Source: Acetobacter garciniae (GTDB taxonomy: Bacteria; Pseudomonadota; Alphaproteobacteria; Acetobacterales; Acetobacteraceae). Taken from it: DNA of 64,000 bases. Below, piece by piece: positions 7,512 to 15,810 of the stretch (position 1 is its first letter; each line of letters opens with the position of its first letter). The notes under the pieces were generated by a model that made no database searches, was not told the DNA's origin, and worked only from the letters and a program-made list of their open reading frames with translations. Position numbers and translations under genes: made by a program. The stretch lies in assembly GCF_017377735.1 (NCBI RefSeq), contig NZ_JAFVMH010000011.1, positions 20,768 to 84,767 of the forward strand, in the 5' to 3' direction.

Positions 7512-8792
7512 ATGAAACTTTCCATACCCCGAAACAAGGGAACACAACGCCCGCACATCTTCGTTCTGGTGGTCGGGCTCACGTTTCTCTCGCTGCTGGT
7601 ATCCGCCGGTGTCCGGGCCACGCCCGGCGTGCTGATGATGCCGCTGCAGGACGCCTTGGGCTGGAGCCGCAGCAGCATTTCCGTCTCGGCCGCCGTGGGA
7701 ATATTCCTGTACGGGCTCGTCGGGCCTTTCTCCGCCGCCCTCATGCAGAAGTTCGGCATCCGCCGCATGCTGATTGGTGCGCTGCTGCTGATCGGTCTAT
7801 CGACGCTCATGTCACTGGACATGACGCAGCCCTGGCAGTTTTTTCTGACCTGGGGTGTGCTGACCGGTTTTGGCACGGGTGCGGTGGCGATGGTGCTGGG
7901 CGCCACGGTGGTGAACCGCTGGTTCGTGGCCCGGCGCGGCACGATCATGGGTCTGCTAGCCGCCAGCACGGCAACCGGTTCGTTACTTTTCCTGCCGGGT
8001 CTTGCAGGACTTGCCCATCATTTCGGGTGGCGGGCACCTGTCATGGCCGTTGCCGCAACCACCCTGATACTGGTGCCCCTTGTGGCTCTTTTCCTGCCAG
8101 AGCACCCTGAGGATCGTGGACTGGTGCCACATGGGGCGGAACCGGATCATGAGCCGCTCCGGTATACGGACCAAAACCCTTTACGCACGGCCATAACGGC
8201 CCTGCTGGCGGCCGCGCGCAAACGAGACTTCTGGTTTCTGTTCGCGACCTTCTTTGTGTGTGGCTTCACTACGAATGGACTGATCGGCACGCATTTCATC
8301 GCAATCTGCGCCGACCATGGCATCGGGGAAGTTCCGGCGGCAGGATACCTTGCCATGATGGGAATGTTCGATCTTATCGGCACCACGCTGTCCGGCTGGC
8401 TGACAGACCGGCTGGATGCGCGCTGGCTGCTGTTTTCCTATTATGGACTGCGGGGGCTGTCGCTGATTGCGCTACCCTTCATCGATTTCTCGCCTGAAAG
8501 TCTGATGATCTTCGGGATATTCTATGGCCTCGACTGGATCGCAACCGTTCCGCCAACCCTGCGCCTGTCCAACATGGCGTTTGGGGAACGCTCTGCCCCG
8601 ATCGTGTTTGGCTGGATCGTGTTCGGACATCAGATCGGGGCGGCCTGTGCCGCCTCCCTCGCAGGCATACTGCGACAGGCGCAGGGAAGCTACCAGGACA
8701 TGCTTGTTCTGGCAGGTGCCGCCGGAGTAATCGCCGCGTTTCTTGCTATAAGCATTGGCAATGGTCGCGCTTCGCCTGGAACACTGATCTGA
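7512..8792 (+). CDS. MFS transporter (monocarboxylate/OFA-like)
   Basis: Major facilitator with about 12 predicted membrane segments, 426 aa from ATG 7512. The loop between segments 2 and 3 has KFGIRRMLIG and the N-half carries GVLMMPLQDALGWSRSSIS, a signature shared with oxalate/formate and monocarboxylate carriers. A cytoplasmic loop (about 190-220) separates the two six-helix halves. The upstream in-frame GTG at 7425 lies inside the divergent regulator gene and is not used here; no clear ribosome site is seen before 7512. The substrate is unknown. With the neighbouring TetR gene broken, expression may be constitutive. Confidence 0.82.
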   Translation: MKLSIPRNKGTQRPHIFVLVVGLTFLSLLVSAGVRATPGVLMMPLQDALGWSRSSISVSAAVGIFLYGLVGPFSAALMQKFGIRRMLIGALLLIGLSTLMSLDMTQPWQFFLTWGVLTGFGTGAVAMVLGATVVNRWFVARRGTIMGLLAASTATGSLLFLPGLAGLAHHFGWRAPVMAVAATTLILVPLVALFLPEHPEDRGLVPHGAEPDHEPLRYTDQNPLRTAITALLAAARKRDFWFLFATFFVCGFTTNGLIGTHFIAICADHGIGEVPAAGYLAMMGMFDLIGTTLSGWLTDRLDARWLLFSYYGLRGLSLIALPFIDFSPESLMIFGIFYGLDWIATVPPTLRLSNMAFGERSAPIVFGWIVFGHQIGAACAASLAGILRQAQGSYQDMLVLAGAAGVIAAFLAISIGNGRASPGTLI

Positions 8793-8913
8793 AAATCGGA
8801 TGGTGCGGAGCGGGACGTTTTGCCATGGCCCATGAAGAAGCGTGCATAACGACCAGCCCCCCAAATCTCGGGACGAAATATCAACCGGCACCCGAGGCAT
8901 GGTGCCAACAACG

Positions 8914-10125
8914 TTAACCATACAAGGAGGGCTCTGGAAGCCAGCCCGTGAGGAGATGTCGGCCAATCTCTTCATGTTTCCAATCGACCGGATCGTGAAG
9001 TGAGAGCGTTCTCGCATCGCGCCAGTAACGGTCGAAGCCGATCGATTCCCTGGTCGCCCGCGCCCCCATGGCGCTCATGATGTCCGACGTGGCACGCAGG
9101 CTCACCCGGGAGGCAAGAGAGCGTGCCGCATAGACGGCCATGGCGGCTTCCGCCCGCGGAATAACGCCGGATGCACGCAAGTCGAGCCCGTTGGCGGCGT
9201 CACGGATCAGGGCGACGGCTCCGGCAAGCTCCGCGCCGATCTCGCCAAACAGGCGGCGCACCATCGGGTCGTCACTGGCATTTTTCCCTTGTACGGAAAT
9301 CCATGGCCGCGCCTGTTCGCGCACAAAGCCGGCCGCATAACGCAATGCGGCCATCCCGATCCCGGCCATGATTGTAGAAAAACCATGCTGGTAACGAAGG
9401 GATGACCAGTCGGGTGGGGATGGGTTCTCCTTCGGTATCACCAGTCCTGGTACGGTTCGCACATTGTCCAGTATGACAGTGCCTGAGGCTGTCGCGCGTT
9501 GTCCCATGCCGCTCCAGTCGTCCAGAACGGTCAAACCAGCCGTCCGACGGGGGACGAGGTCGAAGCGCATGGCTCCGCCGGCAATGTCGTGGGACGTAAT
9601 GGCGATAAGGTCGGCCCCCATTGCTCCCGTGGCGTAAATCTTGCGGCCGTTGAGGATATGACAGCCATGGTCGGGTGTTGCAACGACATGCCCGAACTGA
9701 TCGGCGCGGGCTCCTTCCTCCGCAATCGCTTGACCGATAATGATATTGCGCGATGCAATGTCGTGGCCCAGGCGGCGGCATGTGGCATCATCCGCGAAAG
9801 TGAAGATTTCGCGCACCAGATCGTCATGGACCTTATATATTTGTGCGACTGACGGATCTGCGCTGGCCATGCGCAATAGAATTTCCTGGGACTGGGCCTG
9901 TGTCAGGCCCCAGCCGCCATAGGAGCGGGGTAGGGCAGCGGCCATTACACCACATGCCTTCAGCGCTACGATGGACGTTGTCGGATAGTGCCCCTCTCGA
10001 TCGGCGGCAGGTGCGTTGGGGGCGATGGAGTGATGAATGACGTCATACAGGGTTTCGATATGTGGCCGCAGAATGTCAGGCCAGACATAGGAAGGAATAA
10101 GGGCCGCCAAGACAGAAGCATCCAT
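8914..10125 (-). CDS. Acyl-CoA-dehydrogenase-fold flavin monooxygenase (DszC/SfnB-like)
   Basis: A 403-residue protein with the acyl-CoA dehydrogenase fold. The central part has GQAIAEEGARADQFGHVVA and LNGRKIYATGAMGAD, and the C-terminus RDARTLSLHDPVDWKHEEIG; this last motif is typical of group D flavin monooxygenases and their relatives (dibenzothiophene monooxygenase DszC, SfnB/SfnC), not of true acyl-CoA dehydrogenases. It probably uses FMNH2 from a separate reductase to oxygenate a small, perhaps sulfur-containing, compound. No reductase gene is adjacent. The stop is convergent with the MFS gene. A second two-component flavin monooxygenase (DszA/NtaA type) is at 19559. Confidence 0.75.
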   Translation of the reverse strand: MDASVLAALIPSYVWPDILRPHIETLYDVIHHSIAPNAPAADREGHYPTTSIVALKACGVMAAALPRSYGGWGLTQAQSQEILLRMASADPSVAQIYKVHDDLVREIFTFADDATCRRLGHDIASRNIIIGQAIAEEGARADQFGHVVATPDHGCHILNGRKIYATGAMGADLIAITSHDIAGGAMRFDLVPRRTAGLTVLDDWSGMGQRATASGTVILDNVRTVPGLVIPKENPSPPDWSSLRYQHGFSTIMAGIGMAALRYAAGFVREQARPWISVQGKNASDDPMVRRLFGEIGAELAGAVALIRDAANGLDLRASGVIPRAEAAMAVYAARSLASRVSLRATSDIMSAMGARATRESIGFDRYWRDARTLSLHDPVDWKHEEIGRHLLTGWLPEPSLYG

Positions 10126-10234
10126 GTGTTCGTCCTTATGGGAAGGAATGGGTCTATATATTCACCATATGTTGATTTTTGGAAGGTTTCATGCTTAAAG
10201 ACAGCGGTTCCTGTTCACCGCTGCGGCCCGAGGG

Positions 10235-10606
10235 ATGATCGTACAGAACTTCGCATTCTACGCCGATATGCCCGAGGACATGCGTTATCTACGCAAGGTT
10301 GACGGCAGACAGACCTGGATCGAACAGGACATGATTTTCCTTCTGCCGCCACGGCTTCGGGATTTCAGGAAAAATCTTTTCCATGTCAGATACGACCAGA
10401 GGTCGGACAGTGCTTTATATGCCCCGCTCTTTCAAGTAAAATGCATTGAAGCCGAAACATGCGACATGAATGGCTTTGAAGGGCCATATAATGTCTTTCC
10501 CTTTTATGAAAAGGTTTTCCGGCGCAGGCGGAACTATCGTGATTACTATGTTCTGTTTCTTTTTAAACACAAGTCCGATTACCAGAAATATCTTCGGCTT
10601 TACTGA
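10235..10606 (+). CDS. Hypothetical protein, 123 aa
   Basis: Open frame rich in aromatic and basic residues (many Tyr, Phe, Arg) starting MIVQNFAFYADMPEDMRYL and ending in HKSDYQKYLRLY. No signal peptide, membrane segment or known motif is seen. A GAGGG sits directly before the ATG, too close for an ideal ribosome site. The base composition is more AT-rich than that of its neighbours, as often seen for acquired genes. An opposing frame (10415-10696) overlaps it; I prefer this one for its more protein-like composition. No function can be proposed. Confidence 0.45.
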   Translation: MIVQNFAFYADMPEDMRYLRKVDGRQTWIEQDMIFLLPPRLRDFRKNLFHVRYDQRSDSALYAPLFQVKCIEAETCDMNGFEGPYNVFPFYEKVFRRRRNYRDYYVLFLFKHKSDYQKYLRLY

Positions 10607-11100
10607 GTTAAGGCCGGTCGCCCCGGAGGCAGGAGAACCCTGAACCAGGGAGCCGGATGACATCCCCTCACTCCATCGCGGTCGGCATTGGAGCATCTAC
10701 GACAATGGCCCGGCAGGGGCGGTCAACGGTTTATGCGATGCCAGGGTCATCCGTGAAAATCAGAGCCGGCTCGATATCGCAGGCTTCGGTTAAAGCCGGG
10801 CAGTTCAAGAGTGCCAGTGCCGGAAAATTGAAATGACAATTGCTGCGTCATCGGCCAGATCGGGAAAGCTCAGGGGGGTTAAAATTGGTGATCGCATATT
10901 CCAGTCCAGCCGGCATGTGGATTGCCATTTTTAAGCCGTCAACGCTGAATTCAAAGGACTATTGTTGCTGAAATGCCGTGTCTTGTCAGTCGGCAGGGGT
11001 TGGCGTAACTGGGATCCATCAGAACCTTAAGCCGACTTAACCATACCGGTTTGCGGGGCCGCGTTTCAGGTCCATACACCTCAATGACGTTGGAATTGCG
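10607..11100. other. Non-coding stretch upstream of acnB
   Basis: Almost 500 bases without a convincing gene. It holds a small hairpin (CCCTG/CAGGG at 10638-10650) and, after an AGGGAG, a 59-codon frame (ATG 10657 to TGA 10836) rich in Ser, Ala, Gly and Lys that I cannot support as real. The last 100 bases must contain the acnB promoter, but no clear -35/-10 pair stands out and the sequence before ATG 11101 has only a weak ribosome site. Confidence 0.5.
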
Positions 11101-13890
11101 ATGAACGCCTACTCAGATTACCTGGCCGAAATCAAGGACAGAGAAAAGCAAGGGCTTGCCCCCAAGCCGATCGACGACGGCGGCCTCGTTCGTGAAATTA
11201 TCACGTTGATTGAGGATCCCGGTAACGAACACCGGGCAGAGGCCCTCAAATTCTTCATTTACAACACGCTGCCCGGCACAACGAGTGCCGCCGATGTCAA
11301 AGCGGCCTTCCTGAAGAAGATCGTCCTGGGCGAAACGGTTGTCCCCGAGATTACCCCAGCCTTTGCGCTCGAACTGCTTTCGCACATGAAGGGTGGTCCG
11401 TCGGTCAGGGTGCTGCTCGATATCGCCCTGGGCGATGACAGCGCGATCGCCAAGCAGGCGGGCGAAGTACTGAAGACCCAGGTCTTCCTCTATGACGCCG
11501 ACATGTTCCGGTTGCGCGATGCCTACAAAGCCGGCAACGCCGTCGCAAAAGACGTGCTCGAGAGCTACGCCAAGGCCGAATTCTTCACCAAGCTTCCGGA
11601 TGTCGAAGACGAGATCGAGGTCGTGACCTTCATCGCCGCTGAAGGCGATATCTCGACCGACCTTCTGTCACCGGGCAATCAGGCGCATTCGCGCTCGGAC
11701 CGCGAATTGCACGGCCAGTGCATGATCTCGCCCGAGGCGCAGCAGGAAATCGTCGCCCTGCAAAAGCAGCACCCCGGCAAGCGGGTGATGATGATCGCCG
11801 AAAAGGGCACGATGGGCGTGGGCTCGTCGCGGATGTCTGGCGTGAACAACGTCGCACTCTGGACCGGCAAGCGGGCCAGCCCCTATGTGCCTTTCGTCAA
11901 CTTCGCCCCGATCGTCGCTGGCACCAACGGTATTTCGCCAATTTTTGCAACCACTGTCGACGTGACCGGTGGTATCGGCATCAACCTGAAAAACTGGGTC
12001 AAGAAGACCGACGCAGACGGCAAGCCGGTCCTGAACAGCGACGGCAACCCCGTTCTTGAGCAGAAATATTCAGTCGAGACCGGCACTGTCCTGAAGATCG
12101 ATGTCAAGAACAAGCAGCTTCGTGACGAGAACGGCAAGGAGCTGGTTGATATTGCCGCCGCATTAACTCCGCAGAAAATGGAGTTCATGAAGGCGGGCAG
12201 TTCTTACGCGATCGTTTTCGGCAAGAAGCTCCAGACCTTTGCGGCCCAGACGCTGGGGATCGAGGCCACCCCGGTCTTTGCACCGAACAAGGAGATTGCG
12301 CTTGACGGCCAGGGCCTGACCGCGGTCGAGAAGATCTTTAACCGCAATGCCGTTGGTGTAACGCCGGGCAAGATCCTGCACGCGGGTTCGGACGTTCGTG
12401 TGAAGGTGAATATCGTCGGTTCCCAGGACACAACTGGCCTGATGACCGCACAGGAGCTTGAGGCGATGGCAGCGACCATCATCTCCCCCCTTGTGGATGG
12501 CGCATACCAGTCTGGCTGCCATACGGCCTCCGTGTGGGATAAGAAGGCACAGGCGAATATCCCGAAGCTCATGAAATTCATGAACAACTTCGGCCTGATC
12601 ACCGCGCGTGACCCCAAGGGCGTCTATCCCGCGATGACGGACGTGATTCACAAGGTGCTGAACGACATCACCGTGGATGACTGGGCGATCATCATCGGGG
12701 GCGACAGCCATACCCGCATGTCCAAGGGTGTGGCCTTTGGTGCCGACTCTGGCACCGTGGCGCTGGCACTGGCCACGGGCGAGGCGACGATGCCGATCCC
12801 GCAATCGGTCAAGGTTACGTTCAAAGGCACGATGCAGCCGCATATGGACTTCCGTGACGTGGTGCATGCGACACAGGCGCAGATGCTTAAGCAATGCGGC
12901 GATAACGTCTTTCAGGGCCGCGTCATTGAGGTGCATATCGGAACGCTGCTTGCCGACCAGGCCTTCACTTTCACCGACTGGACAGCCGAAATGAAGGCGA
13001 AGGCTTCCATCTGCATCTCGCAGGATGAGACGCTGATAGAGTCGTTGGAAATCGCCAAGTCGCGCATCCAGATCATGATCGACAAGGGCATGGAAAATGC
13101 CGCAGGCACGTTGAAGGGCCTTATCGCCAAGGCTGACAAGCGTATTGCCGAGATCCGCTCGGGCGAAAAGCCCGCGCTGGCCCCCGACGACAATGCGAAA
13201 TATTTTGCCGAAGTCGTGGTCGATCTCGACGAGATCAATGAGCCGATGATCGCCGATCCGGATGTAAACAACCCTGACGTGTCCAAGCGCTACACCCACG
13301 ACACGATCCGCCCGGTTTCGTATTACGGCGGCACCAAGAAGGTAGACCTTGGGTTTGTGGGCTCCTGCATGGTGCATAAGGGCGATATGAAAATCGTGGC
13401 CCAGATGCTCAAGAACCTTGAGAAGGCGCAAGGAAAGGTTGAGTTCAAGGCGCCGCTGGTCGTCGCTGCGCCGACCTATAACATCATCGATGAACTGAAG
13501 ACCGAAGGGGATTGGGAAATCCTGGAGCGCTATTCCGGCTTCGAATTCAATGACCTGCTCCCCAAGGCCACCCCGCGGACCGAATACGAGAACATTCTCT
13601 ATCTGGAACGTCCGGGCTGCAATCTCTGCATGGGCAATCAGGAAAAGGCGGAAAAGGGCGATACCGTTCTGGCGACTTCGACCCGCCTGTTCCAGGGCCG
13701 TGTCGTTGAAGATTCCGGCGAGAAGAAAGGGGAATCCCTTCTGGCCTCGACCCCCGTCGTGGTGTTGTCGGCTATCCTTGGCCGGATGCCGAGCAATGAG
13801 GAATACATGGCTGCCGTCGAAGGGATCGACCTGACCACCTTCGCTCCGCCGAAAGTGACGCCGATCGATTCCATGTCCGTCCATTACTAG
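11101..13890 (+). CDS. acnB: Aconitate hydratase B
   Basis: Bifunctional aconitase/2-methylisocitrate dehydratase of 929 aa, interconverting citrate and isocitrate in the TCA cycle. The N-terminal helical Aconitase_B_N domain (about 1-150) is followed by the swivel domain and then the catalytic core, the order unique to AcnB. The three [4Fe-4S] ligands are visible: Cys756 in VGSCMVHKG, and Cys840 and Cys843 in RPGCNLCMGNQ. Substrate-site sequences such as GGDSHTRMSKG are intact. It is longer than E. coli AcnB (865 aa); part of the excess is a charged insertion around KKTDADGKPVLNSDGNPV. Monocistronic, with two terminators downstream. In acetic acid bacteria aconitase activity is tied to acetate oxidation. 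Confidence 0.97.
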   Translation: MNAYSDYLAEIKDREKQGLAPKPIDDGGLVREIITLIEDPGNEHRAEALKFFIYNTLPGTTSAADVKAAFLKKIVLGETVVPEITPAFALELLSHMKGGPSVRVLLDIALGDDSAIAKQAGEVLKTQVFLYDADMFRLRDAYKAGNAVAKDVLESYAKAEFFTKLPDVEDEIEVVTFIAAEGDISTDLLSPGNQAHSRSDRELHGQCMISPEAQQEIVALQKQHPGKRVMMIAEKGTMGVGSSRMSGVNNVALWTGKRASPYVPFVNFAPIVAGTNGISPIFATTVDVTGGIGINLKNWVKKTDADGKPVLNSDGNPVLEQKYSVETGTVLKIDVKNKQLRDENGKELVDIAAALTPQKMEFMKAGSSYAIVFGKKLQTFAAQTLGIEATPVFAPNKEIALDGQGLTAVEKIFNRNAVGVTPGKILHAGSDVRVKVNIVGSQDTTGLMTAQELEAMAATIISPLVDGAYQSGCHTASVWDKKAQANIPKLMKFMNNFGLITARDPKGVYPAMTDVIHKVLNDITVDDWAIIIGGDSHTRMSKGVAFGADSGTVALALATGEATMPIPQSVKVTFKGTMQPHMDFRDVVHATQAQMLKQCGDNVFQGRVIEVHIGTLLADQAFTFTDWTAEMKAKASICISQDETLIESLEIAKSRIQIMIDKGMENAAGTLKGLIAKADKRIAEIRSGEKPALAPDDNAKYFAEVVVDLDEINEPMIADPDVNNPDVSKRYTHDTIRPVSYYGGTKKVDLGFVGSCMVHKGDMKIVAQMLKNLEKAQGKVEFKAPLVVAAPTYNIIDELKTEGDWEILERYSGFEFNDLLPKATPRTEYENILYLERPGCNLCMGNQEKAEKGDTVLATSTRLFQGRVVEDSGEKKGESLLASTPVVVLSAILGRMPSNEEYMAAVEGIDLTTFAPPKVTPIDSMSVHY

Positions 13891-13892
13891 GA

Positions 13893-13914
13893 CCGATGGA
13901 CATCGGGCTTTTTT
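13893..13914 (+). terminator. Intrinsic terminator of acnB
   Basis: CCGATG and CATCGG form a short stem immediately followed by GC and six T residues, starting three bases after the acnB stop. Confidence 0.75.
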
Positions 13915-13961
13915 GTGGAGCCCATGATTCCCTGAGCACCGTATTGATGCGGTACAAGTTG

Positions 13962-14000
13962 AAAGAGGCGCAATCCCGATGGATTGCGCCTCTTTTTCTT
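13962..14000. terminator. Strong bidirectional terminator between acnB and rtcB
   Basis: A perfect 14-bp stem, AAAGAGGCGCAATC (13962-13975) with GATTGCGCCTCTTT (13982-13995), six-base loop, ending in T-rich sequence on the plus strand and preceded by AAAG on the other. It separates acnB from the convergent rtcB transcript, whose stop is at 14024. Confidence 0.88.
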
Positions 14001-14023
14001 TCCGGCCAAGTCAGCGCCCCGGT

Positions 14024-15442
14024 TCAGGGAGAGCGGCGGGCAGACCTGCGCCCCCTGTAGCCCATGTTGCCCGCCATGATACAGCCAAAGGGGTCGATAT
14101 AGTCCTCGATCTCGGCCAGGCCGTATTCCCCGATCTGCTGCACCACCGTATCGGCCCTTTTGTAGCTTGAGGGCAGTTCCGAGATATCCACCTTGCCTCC
14201 GTAAAAACGGATATCCAGCCCCTGTGTCTCGGCCGTAAGCAGCGCTTCCGCCGTGATGGCTCCCATGCGGCGGCGGTGCTCGGTTCGCGTGAAGTTGCGA
14301 CCCGCGCCGTGGGGCGCAAAGCCCAGCGCGTGGGGGGCGTCGTTTCCGCGTGCGATCAGGACCGGCTCGGCCATGTTCAGCGGAATGATCACCTTGCCAC
14401 AGGCATCATCGGCATGCTTGCCCCAGGCGGGTGTCGCGCCCTTGCCATGGTAGAACAGGCCATCACGCTCGAACACGAAGTTATGTTCGTTCCAGAACCG
14501 CTCCACCACATTGGCCCGTACCGCCGTGCTGATGGCGTGGTGCAGCGTGGCATGATTGTCCTTTGTCCACCGGTGCGTCAGTTGCAGAGCCTGCCAATAG
14601 GCACGACCATCCTCGCTATCGGCCGGTATCCATGCATTCTGGGGCAGCGTGTCGGGCGAAAGCTGCTGTCTGTAGCGCTCCGCCACCTCCATGCCGGAGG
14701 TGTACAACCGTGCACCCGGCCCGCGTGACCCATGATGCGTGACCATGACCGTATGCCCCGTACTGCGCGAACGCCCGACAAACAGGAAGTGATTACCATC
14801 CCCCTGGGTACCCATGTGGGTCCGGGCCGCGTCCAGGGTCTTTTCGCGCTTCAAGAACGGGTTGGCGCGGAATGCGTCCAGCAGATCGGGGTCCACCGCG
14901 AAGCGGTTGCCATCCTTGCGCCCACCGGGACCGAAATGCGTAATGGCCGAAGCCGCATCCAGCACCATCCTGGGCTCGGCATTACCAAGGTCGGTCATCA
15001 TCACCGAGCAGCATATGTCGGCCGAATGCATGCCGGGATGAATGGCGTTGCGCGTCGCGACAATGCCGCCCACAGGAATGGTGCCCAGCGGTCCCGCCGG
15101 GCAGGCATCGGGCATGACGGCCCCGGCTTCCACCGTAGGGGTGCGCAGCACTTCGCGCATCGTGGCCAGCACCTTGTTCATGTTGGTGGTTTCGTCCTCG
15201 TTTTCCGCACGAAGCGAGATATGCAGCGGCACCTCGCCTTCCGCACGCAAGGGCAGGAGCGACGGCGGGGGTGGCGACAGATCGGCCGCCAGCAGAGAGC
15301 GGATCTGGGCACTGTCCATTCCGTCTTTTTGCGCGGTACTGGCACGCGCCAACAAGGCGGCAAAGCCGGCACCGGGACGGTGGCCCCATGCAATCAGGTC
15401 ATTTCCAGTTATGGGGGCTGGATGTTCATGGGTCATGGTCAT
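14024..15442 (-). CDS. rtcB: RNA-splicing ligase RtcB
   Basis: GTP- and Mn-dependent RNA ligase of 472 aa that joins 2',3'-cyclic-phosphate or 3'-phosphate ends to 5'-OH ends, repairing cleaved RNAs. Family motifs are present: the metal-binding HSADICCSVM (about 139-148), GTQGDGNHF (211-219), THHGSRG (236-241) and APHGAGR (376-382), whose His378 is the guanylate acceptor. It ends the minus-strand unit rsr - tRNA-like RNA - repeat spacer - rtcB. No rtcA is present. Translation starts at ATG 15442 or two codons later, after GGAAAG. Expression is probably governed by the divergent RtcR. Confidence 0.95.
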   Translation of the reverse strand: MTMTHEHPAPITGNDLIAWGHRPGAGFAALLARASTAQKDGMDSAQIRSLLAADLSPPPPSLLPLRAEGEVPLHISLRAENEDETTNMNKVLATMREVLRTPTVEAGAVMPDACPAGPLGTIPVGGIVATRNAIHPGMHSADICCSVMMTDLGNAEPRMVLDAASAITHFGPGGRKDGNRFAVDPDLLDAFRANPFLKREKTLDAARTHMGTQGDGNHFLFVGRSRSTGHTVMVTHHGSRGPGARLYTSGMEVAERYRQQLSPDTLPQNAWIPADSEDGRAYWQALQLTHRWTKDNHATLHHAISTAVRANVVERFWNEHNFVFERDGLFYHGKGATPAWGKHADDACGKVIIPLNMAEPVLIARGNDAPHALGFAPHGAGRNFTRTEHRRRMGAITAEALLTAETQGLDIRFYGGKVDISELPSSYKRADTVVQQIGEYGLAEIEDYIDPFGCIMAGNMGYRGRRSARRSP

Positions 15443-15728
15443 TCACGTCTTCTTTCCAGGCCGCGCGTGCGCAGGCACCCGCGGTTATGTGCGCATGATC
15501 CCGGCAACCGGCCCGTGGCTTACGCGGGCCGGCCACACCATGGGGACAAGGGCTGTGATGGACTTGATGAATGTAGTCCGCCATGCATTTCCCCGGCGGT
15601 CGGGGTGGCTAAAAAGGCCCTGGCGACAAGGGGATGGGGGGACATAAGGGCCCCATAGGGGCTGCCTTCACGAATGTAGTCCCCCCTTGCATTCGCCAGG
15701 GGTTGGAAAATGGGGCCGGAGACAAGGA
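15443..15728 (-). other. Non-coding spacer with tandem repeat elements and a GC-rich hairpin
   Basis: Between the tRNA-like RNA and rtcB no protein gene is seen. Read on the minus strand, two related units follow each other, each with the box AATGCA-x-GG-x-GGACTACATTC: unit A core at 15693-15672 and unit B core at 15589-15569, about 104 bases apart. In each, ATG and CAT arms can close a hairpin around the GGACTA segment. The box CCTTGTC occurs at the borders (15727, 15631 and 15551, descending). A third structure is a GC-rich stem, CCGGCCCG (15532-15525) with CGGGCCGG (15515-15508). These look like structured RNA modules in the rsr-rtcB transcript. Confidence 0.55.
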
Positions 15729-15802
15729 TGGTGGGGAGCGGGATTTGAACCCGCGACAGGCGGTTGCCCGCTGCCTTTCCTGTAATCCCACCGGCATTCC
15801 CC
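15729..15802 (-). ncRNA. tRNA-mimicking RNA, YrlA-like (bacterial Y RNA module)
   Basis: Starting eight bases after the rsr stop, 74 nt fold as a tRNA with a vestigial anticodon arm. Acceptor stem GGGGA with TCCCC, then ACCA (encoded CCA). D arm TGCC with GGCA, closing a 17-nt loop containing GGTGGGATTACAGG. The anticodon arm is only GCGG-GCAA-CCGC, a four-pair stem with a GNRA tetraloop. After a five-base link comes the T arm GCGGG-TTCAAAT-CCCGC. All stems are perfect. It cannot be a decoding tRNA because it lacks a seven-base anticodon loop and has a five-pair acceptor. YrlA RNAs, the Ro-bound bacterial Y RNAs, carry just such a tRNA-like module and are encoded beside rsr and rtcB genes. 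The Ro-binding stem itself was not identified. Confidence 0.85.
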
Positions 15803-15810
15803 GGGCCTGT

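Noticed and set aside
10657..10836. 59-codon frame rich in Ser, Ala and Lys upstream of acnB
   Set aside because: An AGGGAG precedes it, but the product is low-complexity and resembles nothing I know; left as an unproven small frame.
12163..13884. 573-codon open frame antisense to acnB
   Set aside because: It mirrors the codon structure of the certain acnB gene and has no recognisable domain or ribosome site.
15729..15802. An ordinary decoding tRNA gene on the minus strand
   Set aside because: The T arm and CCA look like a tRNA, but the acceptor has five pairs and the anticodon arm is a four-pair stem with a four-base loop, so no anticodon can be presented.
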